From contig JAHJOG010000263.1 of the NCBI GenBank assembly GCA_018820395.1, positions 1 through 64,000 of the forward strand: a stretch of DNA of 64,000 bases. The letters are read 5' to 3'. The notes beneath the pieces were generated by a model, which saw nothing but the letters and a program-made list of their open reading frames with translations, made no database searches and was not told where the DNA came from. This DNA is from Gammaproteobacteria bacterium. GTDB taxonomy: Bacteria > Pseudomonadota > Gammaproteobacteria > Burkholderiales > Burkholderiaceae_C. Shown here in pieces: positions 10,872 to 20,646 of the stretch (position 1 is the stretch's first letter; every line of letters starts with the position of its first letter). Made by a program: the position numbers and the translations under genes.

Positions 10872-11681
10872 TCAGTAGCTCCCACCGGCGGCTTGCGCCT
10901 TGACGCCGTCCTTGAAGCGCGCGGCCAGCGCACTGGTGCCTCGCGCGAGCAGGTTGGTGTCGAGCCCGACTGCGACGAAGAGTGCGCCCAGTTGCAGGTA
11001 CTCGCGCGACAGCGCCTCGTCGGTCGTCAAAATGCCCGCGGCCTTGCCGGCGCGATTGATGCGCTCGATCGCATCGCGAATGGCGGTCTGCACCTCGGCG
11101 TGCCCGGGATTGCCCACGTGCCCCATCGATGCCGACAGGTCCGCGGGCCCGATGAAGACGCCGTCCACGCCCTCGACGGCGGCAATCGCATCGAGGTTCG
11201 CGAGCGCCTCGCGCGTCTCGGCCTGCACCAGCAGGCAGACCTGATCGTTGGCTTCGCGCGGGTACGCCGGGTAGCGACCCCAGCGCGACGCGCGGGCGCC
11301 GCCCATGCCGCGAACGCCCGTCGGCGGGTAGCGCATGGCGCGCACGATGTCGCGCGCCTGTTCGGCCGTGTCGACCATCGGCACCAGTAGCGTTTCGACG
11401 CCCAGGTCCAGGTACTGCTTGATCAGCGCCGTGCCGACGTGGCCGTGTCCGACCGGCACGCGCGCGATGGCGTGGGAGCCAGGATAGGCGGCGATCGCCT
11501 GCGCCTGCTGCAACACGCTGCGCAGGCCATTGGGCGAATGCTCGCCGTCGATCAGCAGCCAGTCGAAGCCGGCGCCCGCGCAGATCTCGGCGCTGTAGCT
11601 GTCGGCGAGGCCGAGCCAGAGCCCGATCTGCGCGCGCCGCTCGACCAGCGCCTTCTTGAATGCATTGATGGGAGTATTCAT
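10872..11681 (-). CDS. hpaI: HpcH/HpaI aldolase (4-hydroxy-2-oxoheptanedioate aldolase-like)
   Basis: [68 protein letters not shown]. Confidence 0.88.
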   Translation of the reverse strand: MNTPINAFKKALVERRAQIGLWLGLADSYSAEICAGAGFDWLLIDGEHSPNGLRSVLQQAQAIAAYPGSHAIARVPVGHGHVGTALIKQYLDLGVETLLVPMVDTAEQARDIVRAMRYPPTGVRGMGGARASRWGRYPAYPREANDQVCLLVQAETREALANLDAIAAVEGVDGVFIGPADLSASMGHVGNPGHAEVQTAIRDAIERINRAGKAAGILTTDEALSREYLQLGALFVAVGLDTNLLARGTSALAARFKDGVKAQAAGGSY

Positions 11682-11691
11682 GCCGGGTCTT

Positions 11692-12495
11692 TCAGGTGAG
11701 GCGGAAGGCGATCGAGCCGAGCGGGCCGTAGTCTGCGTGGAAGCTGTCTCCGGGCAGCGCGGTGGTCGGGCGGGTGAACGAGCCGCCCAGCACCACTTCG
11801 CCGGCGTCGAGGTATTCGTCCCACGGCGCGAGCTTGTTGGCGAGCCAGGCCACGCCGGTCGCGGGATGGTTGAGCACCGCGGCGGCGACGCCCGATTCCT
11901 CGATGACGCCGTTCTTGTAGAGCAGTGCGCTGACCCAGCGCAGGTCGACCGCGTCGGGCTTCACCGGCCGTCCGCCAGTCACGATGCCTGCATTGGCGGC
12001 GTTGTCGGAGATGGTGTCGAACACGCGGCGCGGGGCCCTGGTGTGCCGGTCGAACTGTTCGATGCGCGCGTCGATGATCTCGATGGCGGGCACCACGTAG
12101 TCGGTGGCGGCCAGCACGTCGAAAATCGTCGCCTTCGGTCCGCGCAGCTTGCGGCCCAGCACGAAGGCCAGCTCGACCTCGATGCGCGGCGCGATGAAGC
12201 GCTCGAACGGGATGTCGCTTCCCTGGTCGAAGAACATGTCGTCGAAGAGCGTGCCGTAGTCCGGTTCGGTGATCTGGCTCGCCTGCTGCATGGCACGCGA
12301 GGTGAGGCCGATCTTGTGGCCCTTGACCGTGCGGCCCTCGGCCAGCTTGATGCGCGTCCATTCGCGCGAGATCGCGTAGCCGTCCTCGACGGTCATCTCG
12401 GGATGGCGCTTGGAGAAATGCTCGACCTGCACGCGCGACTTCTCGCTCTGGTGGAGTTCTTTCGCGAGCTGCTCGACGATGGGGGTGGCCAGCAT
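11692..12495 (-). CDS. hpaH: 2-oxo-hept-4-ene-1,7-dioate hydratase
   Basis: Start [46 protein letters not shown]; adjacent to hpaI/hpaF. Confidence 0.88.
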   Translation of the reverse strand: MLATPIVEQLAKELHQSEKSRVQVEHFSKRHPEMTVEDGYAISREWTRIKLAEGRTVKGHKIGLTSRAMQQASQITEPDYGTLFDDMFFDQGSDIPFERFIAPRIEVELAFVLGRKLRGPKATIFDVLAATDYVVPAIEIIDARIEQFDRHTRAPRRVFDTISDNAANAGIVTGGRPVKPDAVDLRWVSALLYKNGVIEESGVAAAVLNHPATGVAWLANKLAPWDEYLDAGEVVLGGSFTRPTTALPGDSFHADYGPLGSIAFRLT

Positions 12496-12502
12496 GGGCG
12501 TC

Positions 12503-12907
12503 CTAGGCGTTGAAGAGAGGATGCAGGTTGCCGCACTTGCCATCGTAGACCTGGCCCGGCGCCTCGTCGATCTGCAAGGTGATGCCGACGTGGCGGCGCG
12601 CGAGGAGCGGCTCGAAGTGGCGCTTGGCGCTCGCCACCAGCGCATCGCCGATGCGCTTCTTGACCGCATCGGAGCGGCCCGCGGCCATGCGCACGTTGAG
12701 ATAGACGAAACCATGGTCGCCGCTGCCGTCGGCCACCGCGTGGTGCGCCGCCGGATAGGCCAACACCCGCGTGCCGCCCGTCGGGTAGACCTGCGCGCCA
12801 TGCTCGTCGTGCTGCGCCAGCATGGTGTCGGCCATGGTTCGGCAGAGGGCCGACATGTCGGTGTCGGCTTCGATGTTCGGCGTGTAGAGGATGACCATGT
12901 GCGGCAT
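12503..12907 (-). CDS. hpaF: 5-carboxymethyl-2-hydroxymuconate isomerase
   Basis: [31 protein letters not shown]...; CHMI-like length and sequence; operon context. Confidence 0.82.
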   Translation of the reverse strand: MPHMVILYTPNIEADTDMSALCRTMADTMLAQHDEHGAQVYPTGGTRVLAYPAAHHAVADGSGDHGFVYLNVRMAAGRSDAVKKRIGDALVASAKRHFEPLLARRHVGITLQIDEAPGQVYDGKCGNLHPLFNA

Positions 12908-12923
12908 CGTGGGTTCCTTGCGT

Positions 12924-13751
12924 TCAGACGACCGACATGGTCGCCGCGGTGCATGTCACCGCGAAGATCGGAATGGCTTTCATGTGCAGGATCTCACCCT
13001 TGCCGCGCGCCGCGGCGGCGACCGACAGAAAGGTCCGCACTTCGAAGCCGCCCTGGCCGGCTTCGCGATAGGTGGCTTCATCGCCGTAGGTGTCGAGCGA
13101 CAGCAGCGCCTCGCGGTCGTTGGCGCACCAGCGGTCCATGAACTCGCGGTCCCAGGCTTCGTTGACCTTGCCCGAATCCGGCGTGGCCGGCCAGTGCGAG
13201 ATGCCGCCGGTGCCGACCAGCGCGATGCGCTCGGGCGCCTTGTCGCACGCCCGCCGCAGCGCTTCGCCGAAGGCCCAGGCGCGGTGCAGCGGCGTCAGCG
13301 GCGGCCCCTGGCAGTTGATGTTGACCGGAACGACCGTCGTGTCGAAGCCCGGCGTCAGGAAGTTGAGCGGCACGATGATGCCGTGGTCGAACTTCCATTC
13401 TTCGGCGTAGGCGACGTCGACCGTCTGCATCACCTCGCGGATCAGCCGCTGCGACAGCGCCGCGTCGCCCGGCACGCGGGTCTTTTCGATGCCGAGCCAT
13501 TTCGGGTCTTCGATCGGGCCTTCGTAGCTGTCGGCCATGCCCATCGCGTAGGCGGGCATGTTGTTCATGAAGAAGTTGGCGAAGTGCTCCGCGGCCACCA
13601 CGATCAGCGCGTCGGGCTTCGACGCGCGCAGCAGCTCGCCCATGCGATGGAACTGCGCGTGGAATTCGTCCTTGACGGCCGCATCGGCGAGGTGCGCCCG
13701 GCCGGTGATTCCCGGGGCATGGCTGCACACACCGGCGAAGACAAGGCTCAT
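12924..13751 (-). CDS. Class III (LigB-superfamily) extradiol ring-cleavage dioxygenase, catalytic subunit
   Basis: [74 protein letters not shown]. Confidence 0.83.
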   Translation of the reverse strand: MSLVFAGVCSHAPGITGRAHLADAAVKDEFHAQFHRMGELLRASKPDALIVVAAEHFANFFMNNMPAYAMGMADSYEGPIEDPKWLGIEKTRVPGDAALSQRLIREVMQTVDVAYAEEWKFDHGIIVPLNFLTPGFDTTVVPVNINCQGPPLTPLHRAWAFGEALRRACDKAPERIALVGTGGISHWPATPDSGKVNEAWDREFMDRWCANDREALLSLDTYGDEATYREAGQGGFEVRTFLSVAAAARGKGEILHMKAIPIFAVTCTAATMSVV

Positions 13752-13789
13752 GTCGATCTCCCGAGGCTGGCTGGAATACGGGGCGCCAT

Positions 13790-14125
13790 CTAGACCCCCG
13801 CGACTTTCTCGTCGTGCCCGGTCGTCATCGCATAGATGCCGGCGCGCACCGGGCCGTACTTGCGCACGCCCTCGCGCATCGCGGCGATGTAGTCGGCCCA
13901 GGGCATGCCGAGCAGGGGCGCGAAATGCATCAGCAGCTGGCCGTTGCAGCCCAGCACGTAGAGCTTGCCGATGTCGCCGGCGTCGATCGCCTCGCGCTCT
14001 TCGGGTTCGAGCTCGTAGCCGTCGAGGAGCGCCGCGCGGGCGGCGCCGCCTTCGGTATAGCGCCGCTGCACCTCGGCGTCGCGGTTGAGCGAGAACAGAA
14101 ACTTCTGCATGGCGTAGAGGCTCAT
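13790..14125 (-). CDS. LigA-like extradiol dioxygenase small subunit
   Basis: 111 aa; MSLYAMQKFLFSLNRDAEVQRRYTEG...AIDAGDIGKLYVLGCNGQLLMHFAPLLG resembles the LigA alpha-subunit pattern; just upstream of the LigB-like gene. Confidence 0.72.
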   Translation of the reverse strand: MSLYAMQKFLFSLNRDAEVQRRYTEGGAARAALLDGYELEPEEREAIDAGDIGKLYVLGCNGQLLMHFAPLLGMPWADYIAAMREGVRKYGPVRAGIYAMTTGHDEKVAGV

Positions 14126-14136
14126 GGCCGTCTCCT

Positions 14137-15594
14137 TCAGACGCCCCAATGCGGGATGTGGTGCGAGCCGAGCGACACGGCCACGTTCTTCGGCTCGCAG
14201 AAGACCTCGTAGCTCCAGGTGCCGCCCTCGCGGCCGGTGCCCGAGGCCTTGGTGCCGCCGAAGGGCTGGCGCAGGTCGCGCACGTTCTGGCTGTTGACGA
14301 AGCACATGCCGGCCTCGACGGCGGCCGCGACGCGGTGCGCGCGGCCCAGGTTCTCGGTCCACACGTAGCTCGAGAGGCCGTAGTCGATGTCGTTGGCCAG
14401 CCGAATCGCCTCGGCCTCGTCCTTGAACGGAATCAGGCACGCCACGGGGCCGAAGATTTCTTCCTGCGCGATGCGCATGCGGTTGTCGACGTCGGCGAAG
14501 ACGGTCGGCACCACGTAGTTGCCCTTCTTGACGCGGTCCGCGAGCTCAGGCGCGCCCAGTCCGCCGCACAGGAGCGTGGCCCCTTCCTTCGGGCCGAGCT
14601 CGATGTAGCTGCGCACCTTGGCCAGGTGTGCCTGCGAGATCATCGGGCCGACGATGGTCTTCTCGTCCAGCGGGTCGCCGACCAGGATGCGTTTGGCGCG
14701 CTCGGCGAACTTGGCGGCGAAGTCCGCGTAGATCGACTGCTGCACGAGGATGCGCGACCCGGCGGTGCAGCGCTCGCCGTTGTTGCTGAAGATCATGAAC
14801 ACGGCCGCGTCGAGCGCGCGCGCCAGGTCGGCGTCGTCGAACACCACGAAGGGGCTCTTGCCTCCGAGCTCCATGCTGAACTTCTTCAGGCCCGCGCTCT
14901 TCACGATGCGATCGCCCGTGGCCGTCGAACCGGTGAACGAGATCGCACGCACGCCGCGGTGCGACACCAGTGGCTCGCCCGCTTCCTTGCCGGTGCCGTG
15001 CACGAGGTTCAGCACGCCGGGCGGGATGCCGGCCTCGAGCGCGAGCTCGCCCAGGCGCGCTGCGGTGAGCGGCGAGAGCTCGCTCATTTTCAGCACTGCC
15101 GTGTTGCCGAAGGCGAGGCAGGGCGCGACTTTCCAGGTCGCCGTCATGAAAGGCACGTTCCACGGGGAGATCAGCGCGCACACGCCGACCGGGTGGAACA
15201 GCGTGTAGTTGAGGTGCGTCGGCGTCGGGTAGGTGTGGCCGTCGACGCGCGTGCACATCTCCGCGAAATAGTAGAAGTTGTCGGCCGCGCGCGGCACCAG
15301 TTGCTTGCCGGTTTGCGCGATCACCTGGCCGCAGTCGTTGGTTTCGGTCTGCGCGATTTCCGGCACGTGCGCGGCGATCAGGTCGCCGAGCTTGCGGATC
15401 AGCGCGGCGCGCTGCGGGGCGGGCAGGCCGGCCCACTTCGGAAAGGCGTCCTTGGCGGCGGCCACGGCGGCGTCGACTTCGGCCTTGCCGCCCGACGCGA
15501 CTTCGGCCAGCACCTCTTGCGTGGCGGGGTTGACGGTCTGGAAATAGTCGGTGCCGGCGACCGGCTTGCCGTTGATGAGGTGGTCGACTCTCAT
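14137..15594 (-). CDS. hpaE: 5-carboxymethyl-2-hydroxymuconate semialdehyde dehydrogenase
   Basis: MRVDHLINGKPVAGTDYFQTVNPATQEVLAEVASGGKAEV; ALDH motifs MELGGKSPFVVFDDAD, NNGERCTAGSRI. Confidence 0.9.
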   Translation of the reverse strand: MRVDHLINGKPVAGTDYFQTVNPATQEVLAEVASGGKAEVDAAVAAAKDAFPKWAGLPAPQRAALIRKLGDLIAAHVPEIAQTETNDCGQVIAQTGKQLVPRAADNFYYFAEMCTRVDGHTYPTPTHLNYTLFHPVGVCALISPWNVPFMTATWKVAPCLAFGNTAVLKMSELSPLTAARLGELALEAGIPPGVLNLVHGTGKEAGEPLVSHRGVRAISFTGSTATGDRIVKSAGLKKFSMELGGKSPFVVFDDADLARALDAAVFMIFSNNGERCTAGSRILVQQSIYADFAAKFAERAKRILVGDPLDEKTIVGPMISQAHLAKVRSYIELGPKEGATLLCGGLGAPELADRVKKGNYVVPTVFADVDNRMRIAQEEIFGPVACLIPFKDEAEAIRLANDIDYGLSSYVWTENLGRAHRVAAAVEAGMCFVNSQNVRDLRQPFGGTKASGTGREGGTWSYEVFCEPKNVAVSLGSHHIPHWGV

Positions 15595-16346
15595 GGGATT
15601 CCTCGAATGGTGTTGACGAGCGCACCGATGCGCTCGATCTCGGTGACGATCACGTCGCCGGGCTGACAGTCGACCACGCCATCGGGCGTGCCGGTGAGGA
15701 TCAGGTCGCCGGGCGACAGGGTCATGAAGCTGCTGAAGTACTCGATCAGGAAGGGCGCGTCGAAGATCATGTCCCTCGTGTTGCCGGACTGGGTGACTTT
15801 GCCGTTGACGGTGGTCTGCAGCGCCAGCGACATCGGGTCGTCGATGTCCGCCGCATCGACGAGCCAGGGGCCGATCGGCGTGCAGGTGTCGCGGTTCTTC
15901 ACGCGCAGGTTGGGGCGATACCAGTTTTCCAGGTAGTCGCGAATCGCGTAGTCGTTGGCCACGGTGTAGCCGCCGATGAAGTCGTAGGCGTCGTCGCGTC
16001 GCACCTTGCGCGCGGTCTTGCCGACGACGATCACCAACTCGCACTCGTAGTGCATGAACTTCACCTCGGCCGGGCGATCGGTCATCTGTCGATGGCCGGT
16101 GAGCGTGCTCTCGCCCTTGACGAAGACAAGCGGCTCTTCGGGCGCCTTGAACTCCAGCTCCTTGGCATGGTCGGCGTAGTTGAGCCCGAGCGCGAGGATG
16201 GTGCGTGGGCGGGGCGTGGGCGCGAGCGGCGGCAGCCACGACACGGATCCCGGGGCGACGCGGCGGCCGTCGGCCAGCAGCAGCTGATCGTCGGCGGCGG
16301 TGGCGTCGTGCTCTGCGCCTTCGAAGACAACGCGGGCGTGTTTCAA
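15591..16346 (-). CDS. FAH-family isomerase/decarboxylase, HpaG2-like
   Basis: ILALGLNYADHAKELEFKAPEEPLVFVKGEST, YECELVIVVGKTARKV, GDLILTGTPDGV; overlaps the hpaE start. Confidence 0.85.
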   Translation of the reverse strand: MKHARVVFEGAEHDATAADDQLLLADGRRVAPGSVSWLPPLAPTPRPRTILALGLNYADHAKELEFKAPEEPLVFVKGESTLTGHRQMTDRPAEVKFMHYECELVIVVGKTARKVRRDDAYDFIGGYTVANDYAIRDYLENWYRPNLRVKNRDTCTPIGPWLVDAADIDDPMSLALQTTVNGKVTQSGNTRDMIFDAPFLIEYFSSFMTLSPGDLILTGTPDGVVDCQPGDVIVTEIERIGALVNTIRGIP

Positions 16347-16966
16347 GCGGGTTCTCCGGTCAGGGTCTGGCTAAGCGGCTCGAAGCCCGGCGCGCTGATG
16401 CGGATGCTGTCGCCCGCACGCGCGAGCGGCCGCCCGGCATCGCAACCGAGCATCAACACATCGCCTTGCGCGAGGGTCATGAAGGCGCCGACCTCGGCGA
16501 GCAACTGCGATGCGCTTCGGACGAGGTGCGCGAAGTCGATCGACTGGCACGTCTGCCCGTTGATTTCCACGGTCAGATGGAAGGTGGCGGGGTCGTCCAC
16601 TTCCTCGGCATCGCGCAGCGCGGGCCCGACGCCCAGAAAGCCGTCCAGGCACTTGAACTTGACCGGCGGACGAAAGAAGCTCGCGTGGGGGATCGACAGG
16701 TCGTTCATGAGCACGAAGCCGACCACGTCGCCGTCCGCGCCGATCACCATGCCGACCGTCGCGCCCACTTCGACTTGGGGCACGTTCGCAGGCACCGCGA
16801 CGGCGCTGCCGGACGCGCTCCAGGTGTTGGCGGTCTTGATGTAGAGCACGGGCGCCTTGGGCGGCGCCTTGTAGGGCGGCTGACTCATCTGCGCTGCCAT
16901 CTGCTCGACTTCCGCCTGGAAGTTCAGCAGCACGCCGTAGACGGTGCCGGTGGGCATGAAGGTCAT
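16343..16966 (-). CDS. FAH-family isomerase/decarboxylase, HpaG1-like
   Basis: MTFMPTGTVYGVLLNFQAEVEQMAAQM...; KAPVLYIKTANTW, VGATVGMVIGADGDVVGFVLMNDLSIPH; overlaps the next gene by 4 nt. Confidence 0.83.
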   Translation of the reverse strand: MTFMPTGTVYGVLLNFQAEVEQMAAQMSQPPYKAPPKAPVLYIKTANTWSASGSAVAVPANVPQVEVGATVGMVIGADGDVVGFVLMNDLSIPHASFFRPPVKFKCLDGFLGVGPALRDAEEVDDPATFHLTVEINGQTCQSIDFAHLVRSASQLLAEVGAFMTLAQGDVLMLGCDAGRPLARAGDSIRISAPGFEPLSQTLTGEPA

Positions 16967-17394
16967 GGTTGTTCCAGTTCGATCACCTGGTCGAGCAGTT
17001 GGTAGAGCTGCATCAGCTTCTGCCGGCCCAGGGACTTTTCCATCCAGTCGTAATGCGATTCGATCGTGCACGACAGGTTGTTGACGAGCCGCATTCCCTT
17101 GGCGGTGGCTTCGACCACGCTGCGGCGCTGGTCTTCGGGGTCGCGCGCGCGGCGGATCAGGCCGTCGCGCTCCATGCGCGCGAGAACGCCCGTGAGGCTC
17201 GGGCCCAGGATGAAGGCCTCGCGCGCCACGCGTCCGGTGTCGACCACGCCATGTTCGCCAAGCACGCGCAGCACGCGCCATTGCTGATCGCTCAGGCCAT
17301 GCTCCCGCAGGCTCGGGCGCGTGTGTGCCATGACGGCTTCGCGCGCCTGCAGCAGCAGGCGAGGGAGGTTGCGGTGGGTGAAAGCAGTGGCCAT
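16963..17394 (-). CDS. hpaR: MarR-family regulator, HpaR-like repressor of the homoprotocatechuate operon
   Basis: MATAFTHRNLPRLLLQAREAVMAHTRPSLREHGLSDQQWRVLRVLGEHG; MarR winged helix; alternative start at 17412. Confidence 0.85.
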   Translation of the reverse strand: MATAFTHRNLPRLLLQAREAVMAHTRPSLREHGLSDQQWRVLRVLGEHGVVDTGRVAREAFILGPSLTGVLARMERDGLIRRARDPEDQRRSVVEATAKGMRLVNNLSCTIESHYDWMEKSLGRQKLMQLYQLLDQVIELEQP

Positions 17395-17403
17395 GGTCGA
17401 TTT

Positions 17404-17419
17404 ATTTAACATGTTAAAT
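17404..17419. promoter_or_regulatory. Candidate HpaR operator: perfect 16-bp palindrome
   Basis: ATTTAACATGTTAAAT is its own reverse complement, immediately upstream of the MarR gene. Confidence 0.65.
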
Positions 17420-17538
17420 GAATTGGCTTTCACGCGTCGTCCGGGATAACCCTCGGCCTTCTTCAGGATGGCATGTGCCGCGGTGCCGGGACGGCGCCCG
17501 GCAACTCCGGCCGGCTTTGCGCTCTCTACACTCCCGCC

Positions 17539-18930
17539 ATGGCCAAGGAAAAAACCAACTACGTCTGCGCCGAATGCGGCGGCACCAGCCCACGCTGGCT
17601 GGGCAAGTGCCCGCACTGCGGCGCCTGGAACTCGCTCGTCGAGCAGGTGACTGCCGGCGCGGAGGTCTCGGCCAACAACCGCTTCAACACCCGGTTCGCC
17701 GCGCTGGCCGGGTCGGCCGATCTCGCCGTGCTCTCGGAAATCGAGGCGTCGGATTTCGCCCGCACGCCGACCGGCATCGACGAACTCGACCGGGTGCTGG
17801 GCGGCGGCATCGTCGACGGCGGGGTCACGCTCATCGGCGGCGATCCGGGCATCGGCAAGTCGACGCTGCTGCTGCAGGCCGTCGATGCGCTGCAGCGTGC
17901 CGGGCGCAATGCCATCTATGTCACCGGCGAGGAAAGCGGGGCGCAGGTGGCGCTGCGCTCGCGGCGGCTCGGGCTGGAGCACTCGCAGGTGCAGGTGCTG
18001 GCCGAAATCCAGCTCGAGAAGATCCTGGCCACGCTCGACGCGACCCGGCCGGCGATCGCGGTCATCGACTCGATCCAGACCGTGTATTCCGACCAGCTCA
18101 CTTCCGCTCCCGGGTCGGTCGCACAGGTGCGCGAATGCGCCGCGCACCTCACCCGCTTCGCCAAGGCCAGCGGCACGGCCGTGGTGCTGGTCGGCCACGT
18201 CACGAAGGAAGGTGCGCTGGCCGGCCCGCGCGTGCTCGAGCACATGGTCGACACGGTGCTCTATTTCGAAGGCGACACGCATTCGAGCTTTCGCCTCGTG
18301 CGCGCCATCAAGAACCGCTTCGGCGCGGTGAACGAGATCGGCGTGTTCGCCATGACCGAGCGCGGGCTCAAGGGCGTGGCCAACCCGAGCGCGATCTTCC
18401 TGAGCCAGCACACCGAGCCCGTGCCCGGCAGCGTGGTGCTGGTCACGCTCGAGGGCACGCGGCCGATGCTGGTCGAGATCCAGGCGCTGGTCGACAACGG
18501 CGGCCCGAGTCCGCGCCGGCTGTCGGTGGGCCTGGACCGCGACCGGCTGGCGATGCTGTTGGCGGTGCTGCACCGGCACGCGGGCGTGGCCTGCATGGAT
18601 CAGGACGTGTTCGTGAACGCCGTGGGCGGGGTGCGCATCAGCGAGCCTGCAGCCGACCTCGCGGTGATGCTGGCCATCAGTTCGAGCCTGCGCGGCAAGG
18701 CGTTGCCCAAGGGCTTCATCGCCTTCGGCGAAGTCGGCCTGGCGGGCGAGGTGCGGCCCGCGCCGCGCGGCCAGGAACGGCTGCGCGAAGCGGCCAAGCT
18801 CGGGTTCAGCGTGGCGGTGGTGCCCAAGGCCAACGCGCCGCGCAAGGGAAGCAAGGACATCGAAGGGCTCACGATCCACGTCGTGGAGCGGATCGAGCAG
18901 ACCATGGACGTCGTTCGCGGCCTGAGCTGA
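17539..18930 (+). CDS. radA: DNA repair protein RadA
   Basis: MAKEKTNYVCAECGGTSPRWLGKCPHCGAWNS zinc finger; GGDPGIGKSTLLLQ; KNRFGAVNEIGVF. Confidence 0.95.
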   Translation: MAKEKTNYVCAECGGTSPRWLGKCPHCGAWNSLVEQVTAGAEVSANNRFNTRFAALAGSADLAVLSEIEASDFARTPTGIDELDRVLGGGIVDGGVTLIGGDPGIGKSTLLLQAVDALQRAGRNAIYVTGEESGAQVALRSRRLGLEHSQVQVLAEIQLEKILATLDATRPAIAVIDSIQTVYSDQLTSAPGSVAQVRECAAHLTRFAKASGTAVVLVGHVTKEGALAGPRVLEHMVDTVLYFEGDTHSSFRLVRAIKNRFGAVNEIGVFAMTERGLKGVANPSAIFLSQHTEPVPGSVVLVTLEGTRPMLVEIQALVDNGGPSPRRLSVGLDRDRLAMLLAVLHRHAGVACMDQDVFVNAVGGVRISEPAADLAVMLAISSSLRGKALPKGFIAFGEVGLAGEVRPAPRGQERLREAAKLGFSVAVVPKANAPRKGSKDIEGLTIHVVERIEQTMDVVRGLS

Positions 18931-18971
18931 AGCGTCGGCCGCGCCGAAGTCATCGAGCGACAATTGTCGGC

Positions 18972-19493
18972 ATGAAGTTCGCCAAGATTCTGTTCCCGCT
19001 GGCCGCCCTGCTGTTCCTGGGCGTGGCCTATCGAAGCTACGGTTGGGGCGGTGTCGCCGTCGCCTTCGGCGCGCTCGTGATGTACCTGCTGCTGCACTTC
19101 ACGCGCGCGATGCAGGTGCTCAAGCGGGCCGCCGACCGGCCGATCGGCTACGTGGGCAGCGCCGTCATGCTCAACGCCAAGCTCAAGCCCAAGGTCTCGC
19201 TGCTGCACGTGGTCGCCATGACGCGCGCCTTGGGCGAGCAGCGCACGCCCAAGGACGAGCAGCCCGAGGTTTTTCGCTGGACAGATGCCGGCGGATCGTG
19301 GGTCGATGCGACCTTCGTGAACGGCAAGCTCAGCGAATGGCACCTGGTGCGGCCCGATCCGTCGGACGCGAACGACGGCACCCAAGTGGCCGATGCGACA
19401 TCCGCAGGCGATGACGTCGTGTCGGCAGCCGGCACACCCAGCGCCGACGCGGTGCGACCCGGCGCGGCCGACGCGCTGCGCCCGCCGGTCTGA
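18972..19493 (+). CDS. Hypothetical membrane-anchored protein
   Basis: MKFAKILFPLAALLFLGVAYRSYGWGGVAVAFGALVMYLLLHF...; two N-terminal hydrophobic segments. Confidence 0.75.
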   Translation: MKFAKILFPLAALLFLGVAYRSYGWGGVAVAFGALVMYLLLHFTRAMQVLKRAADRPIGYVGSAVMLNAKLKPKVSLLHVVAMTRALGEQRTPKDEQPEVFRWTDAGGSWVDATFVNGKLSEWHLVRPDPSDANDGTQVADATSAGDDVVSAAGTPSADAVRPGAADALRPPV

Positions 19494-19549
19494 GGCGCGG
19501 GCCCGCGCCCCGACGTGCGGCCCGGCCCTCGACGCGGGCGGAGCGGGCC

Positions 19550-20512
19550 TTAGAAGGGCGCCGACTCGTCGGCTGTTTCCTCCGTCGCGGGCTGCACCGC
19601 TGGCGCGGCAGCGGCCGTCCCGAGCTTCATCTCGCCCCCGAGCGCTTCGAGCAGTTCGGGCATGAGCTGGCCGAGCTCGCCGGTCGCGATGGCTGCGTCG
19701 GCATCGAAGTTGTCCTCGCTCGATGCCGGCGCGTCGTCCAGCGTGCCTTCGAGGAATACGATCTTGCGCAACTGCATGCCTTCGGTGAGTTCGAAGGACA
19801 CGCGGTCGTCCCAGGTCATGGCCAGGCGCGTGGGCCGCTTGCCTTCGGCGATGTGCTGCCGGATCTCTTCGATGTCCAGCGGATGCTTGGCGTAGCGCAC
19901 CACCGCCTTCGATTCGTCCGTGGCCTTGAGCTCGCATTCGCGGTCGATGCTGAAGCCGGCCGGCGGCTCCTGCGTGGCGAGCCAGTCGGCCATGGCCGCT
20001 GCCGGTTCCATCTGGGTGTTGATCTGCGCCAGCGCGAAGCCGTCGAGCGCCTTCACCAGGCTGGTCACGACCTCGTCCGCGCGCGCGACGTTGCTCGCAT
20101 TGACCACCAGGCGGCGTTCGGTGGGGTCGATCCACACGGCAATGCGCGCATGGCGCGTGAACGCCAGCGGCAGCAGCTCGTGCGTCACGTCTTCCTTCAG
20201 CGCCTTCTTTTCCTTCTTGCCGGGCTTGCGGCCGGTGGTGGCTTCGATCTGGGCCGCGCGCTCGTCGACCTTGCGGCGCACCACCGACGCCGGCAGCGTC
20301 TTGCTTTCGATCATGAACTCCAGCAACCACTGGCCGCCCACCGATTCGACCAGCGGGCCGTGCGCCTGGCCGCGCGGCTCGGTCCAGCCGGACGACTTCT
20401 CTTGCGATGGGCTGCAGGGCGCGAAGCGAAACTTGTCGAGACTCTGCTCGGCGGCTTCGAGCGTGGACGACCAGGAAGGCTCGATGCGATAGGCAATGAC
20501 ATTCTTGAACAC
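19550..20512 (-). CDS. rdgC: Recombination-associated protein RdgC
   Basis: GTG start: VFKNVIAYRIEPSWSS; RdgC-like length and sequence (SGWTEPRG, VRRKVDERAAQIEATTGRKPGKKEKKALKEDV). Confidence 0.9.
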   Translation of the reverse strand: MFKNVIAYRIEPSWSSTLEAAEQSLDKFRFAPCSPSQEKSSGWTEPRGQAHGPLVESVGGQWLLEFMIESKTLPASVVRRKVDERAAQIEATTGRKPGKKEKKALKEDVTHELLPLAFTRHARIAVWIDPTERRLVVNASNVARADEVVTSLVKALDGFALAQINTQMEPAAAMADWLATQEPPAGFSIDRECELKATDESKAVVRYAKHPLDIEEIRQHIAEGKRPTRLAMTWDDRVSFELTEGMQLRKIVFLEGTLDDAPASSEDNFDADAAIATGELGQLMPELLEALGGEMKLGTAAAAPAVQPATEETADESAPF

Positions 20513-20646
20513 GAAGACGGGATCCTTTTCAGAGGTGTTGGCAAAGCCGGCCATTGTCGGCCCGACCGGTGGCCCGACGGACTCTCGGCCCGGTCGTAAA
20601 ATGCCGGGCTTCGCGGCATTTCCCGTCGCCCCCAAGGACCCAACAC

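Noticed and set aside
14137-16239. 700-aa ORF as a fused FAH-dehydrogenase protein
   Set aside because: The N-terminal part is an out-of-frame shadow of the FAH gene; hpaE starts at 15594.
16963-18963. 666-aa minus-strand ORF extending from hpaR across radA
   Set aside because: Only the C-terminal 143 aa are a MarR protein; the remainder is the antisense shadow of radA.
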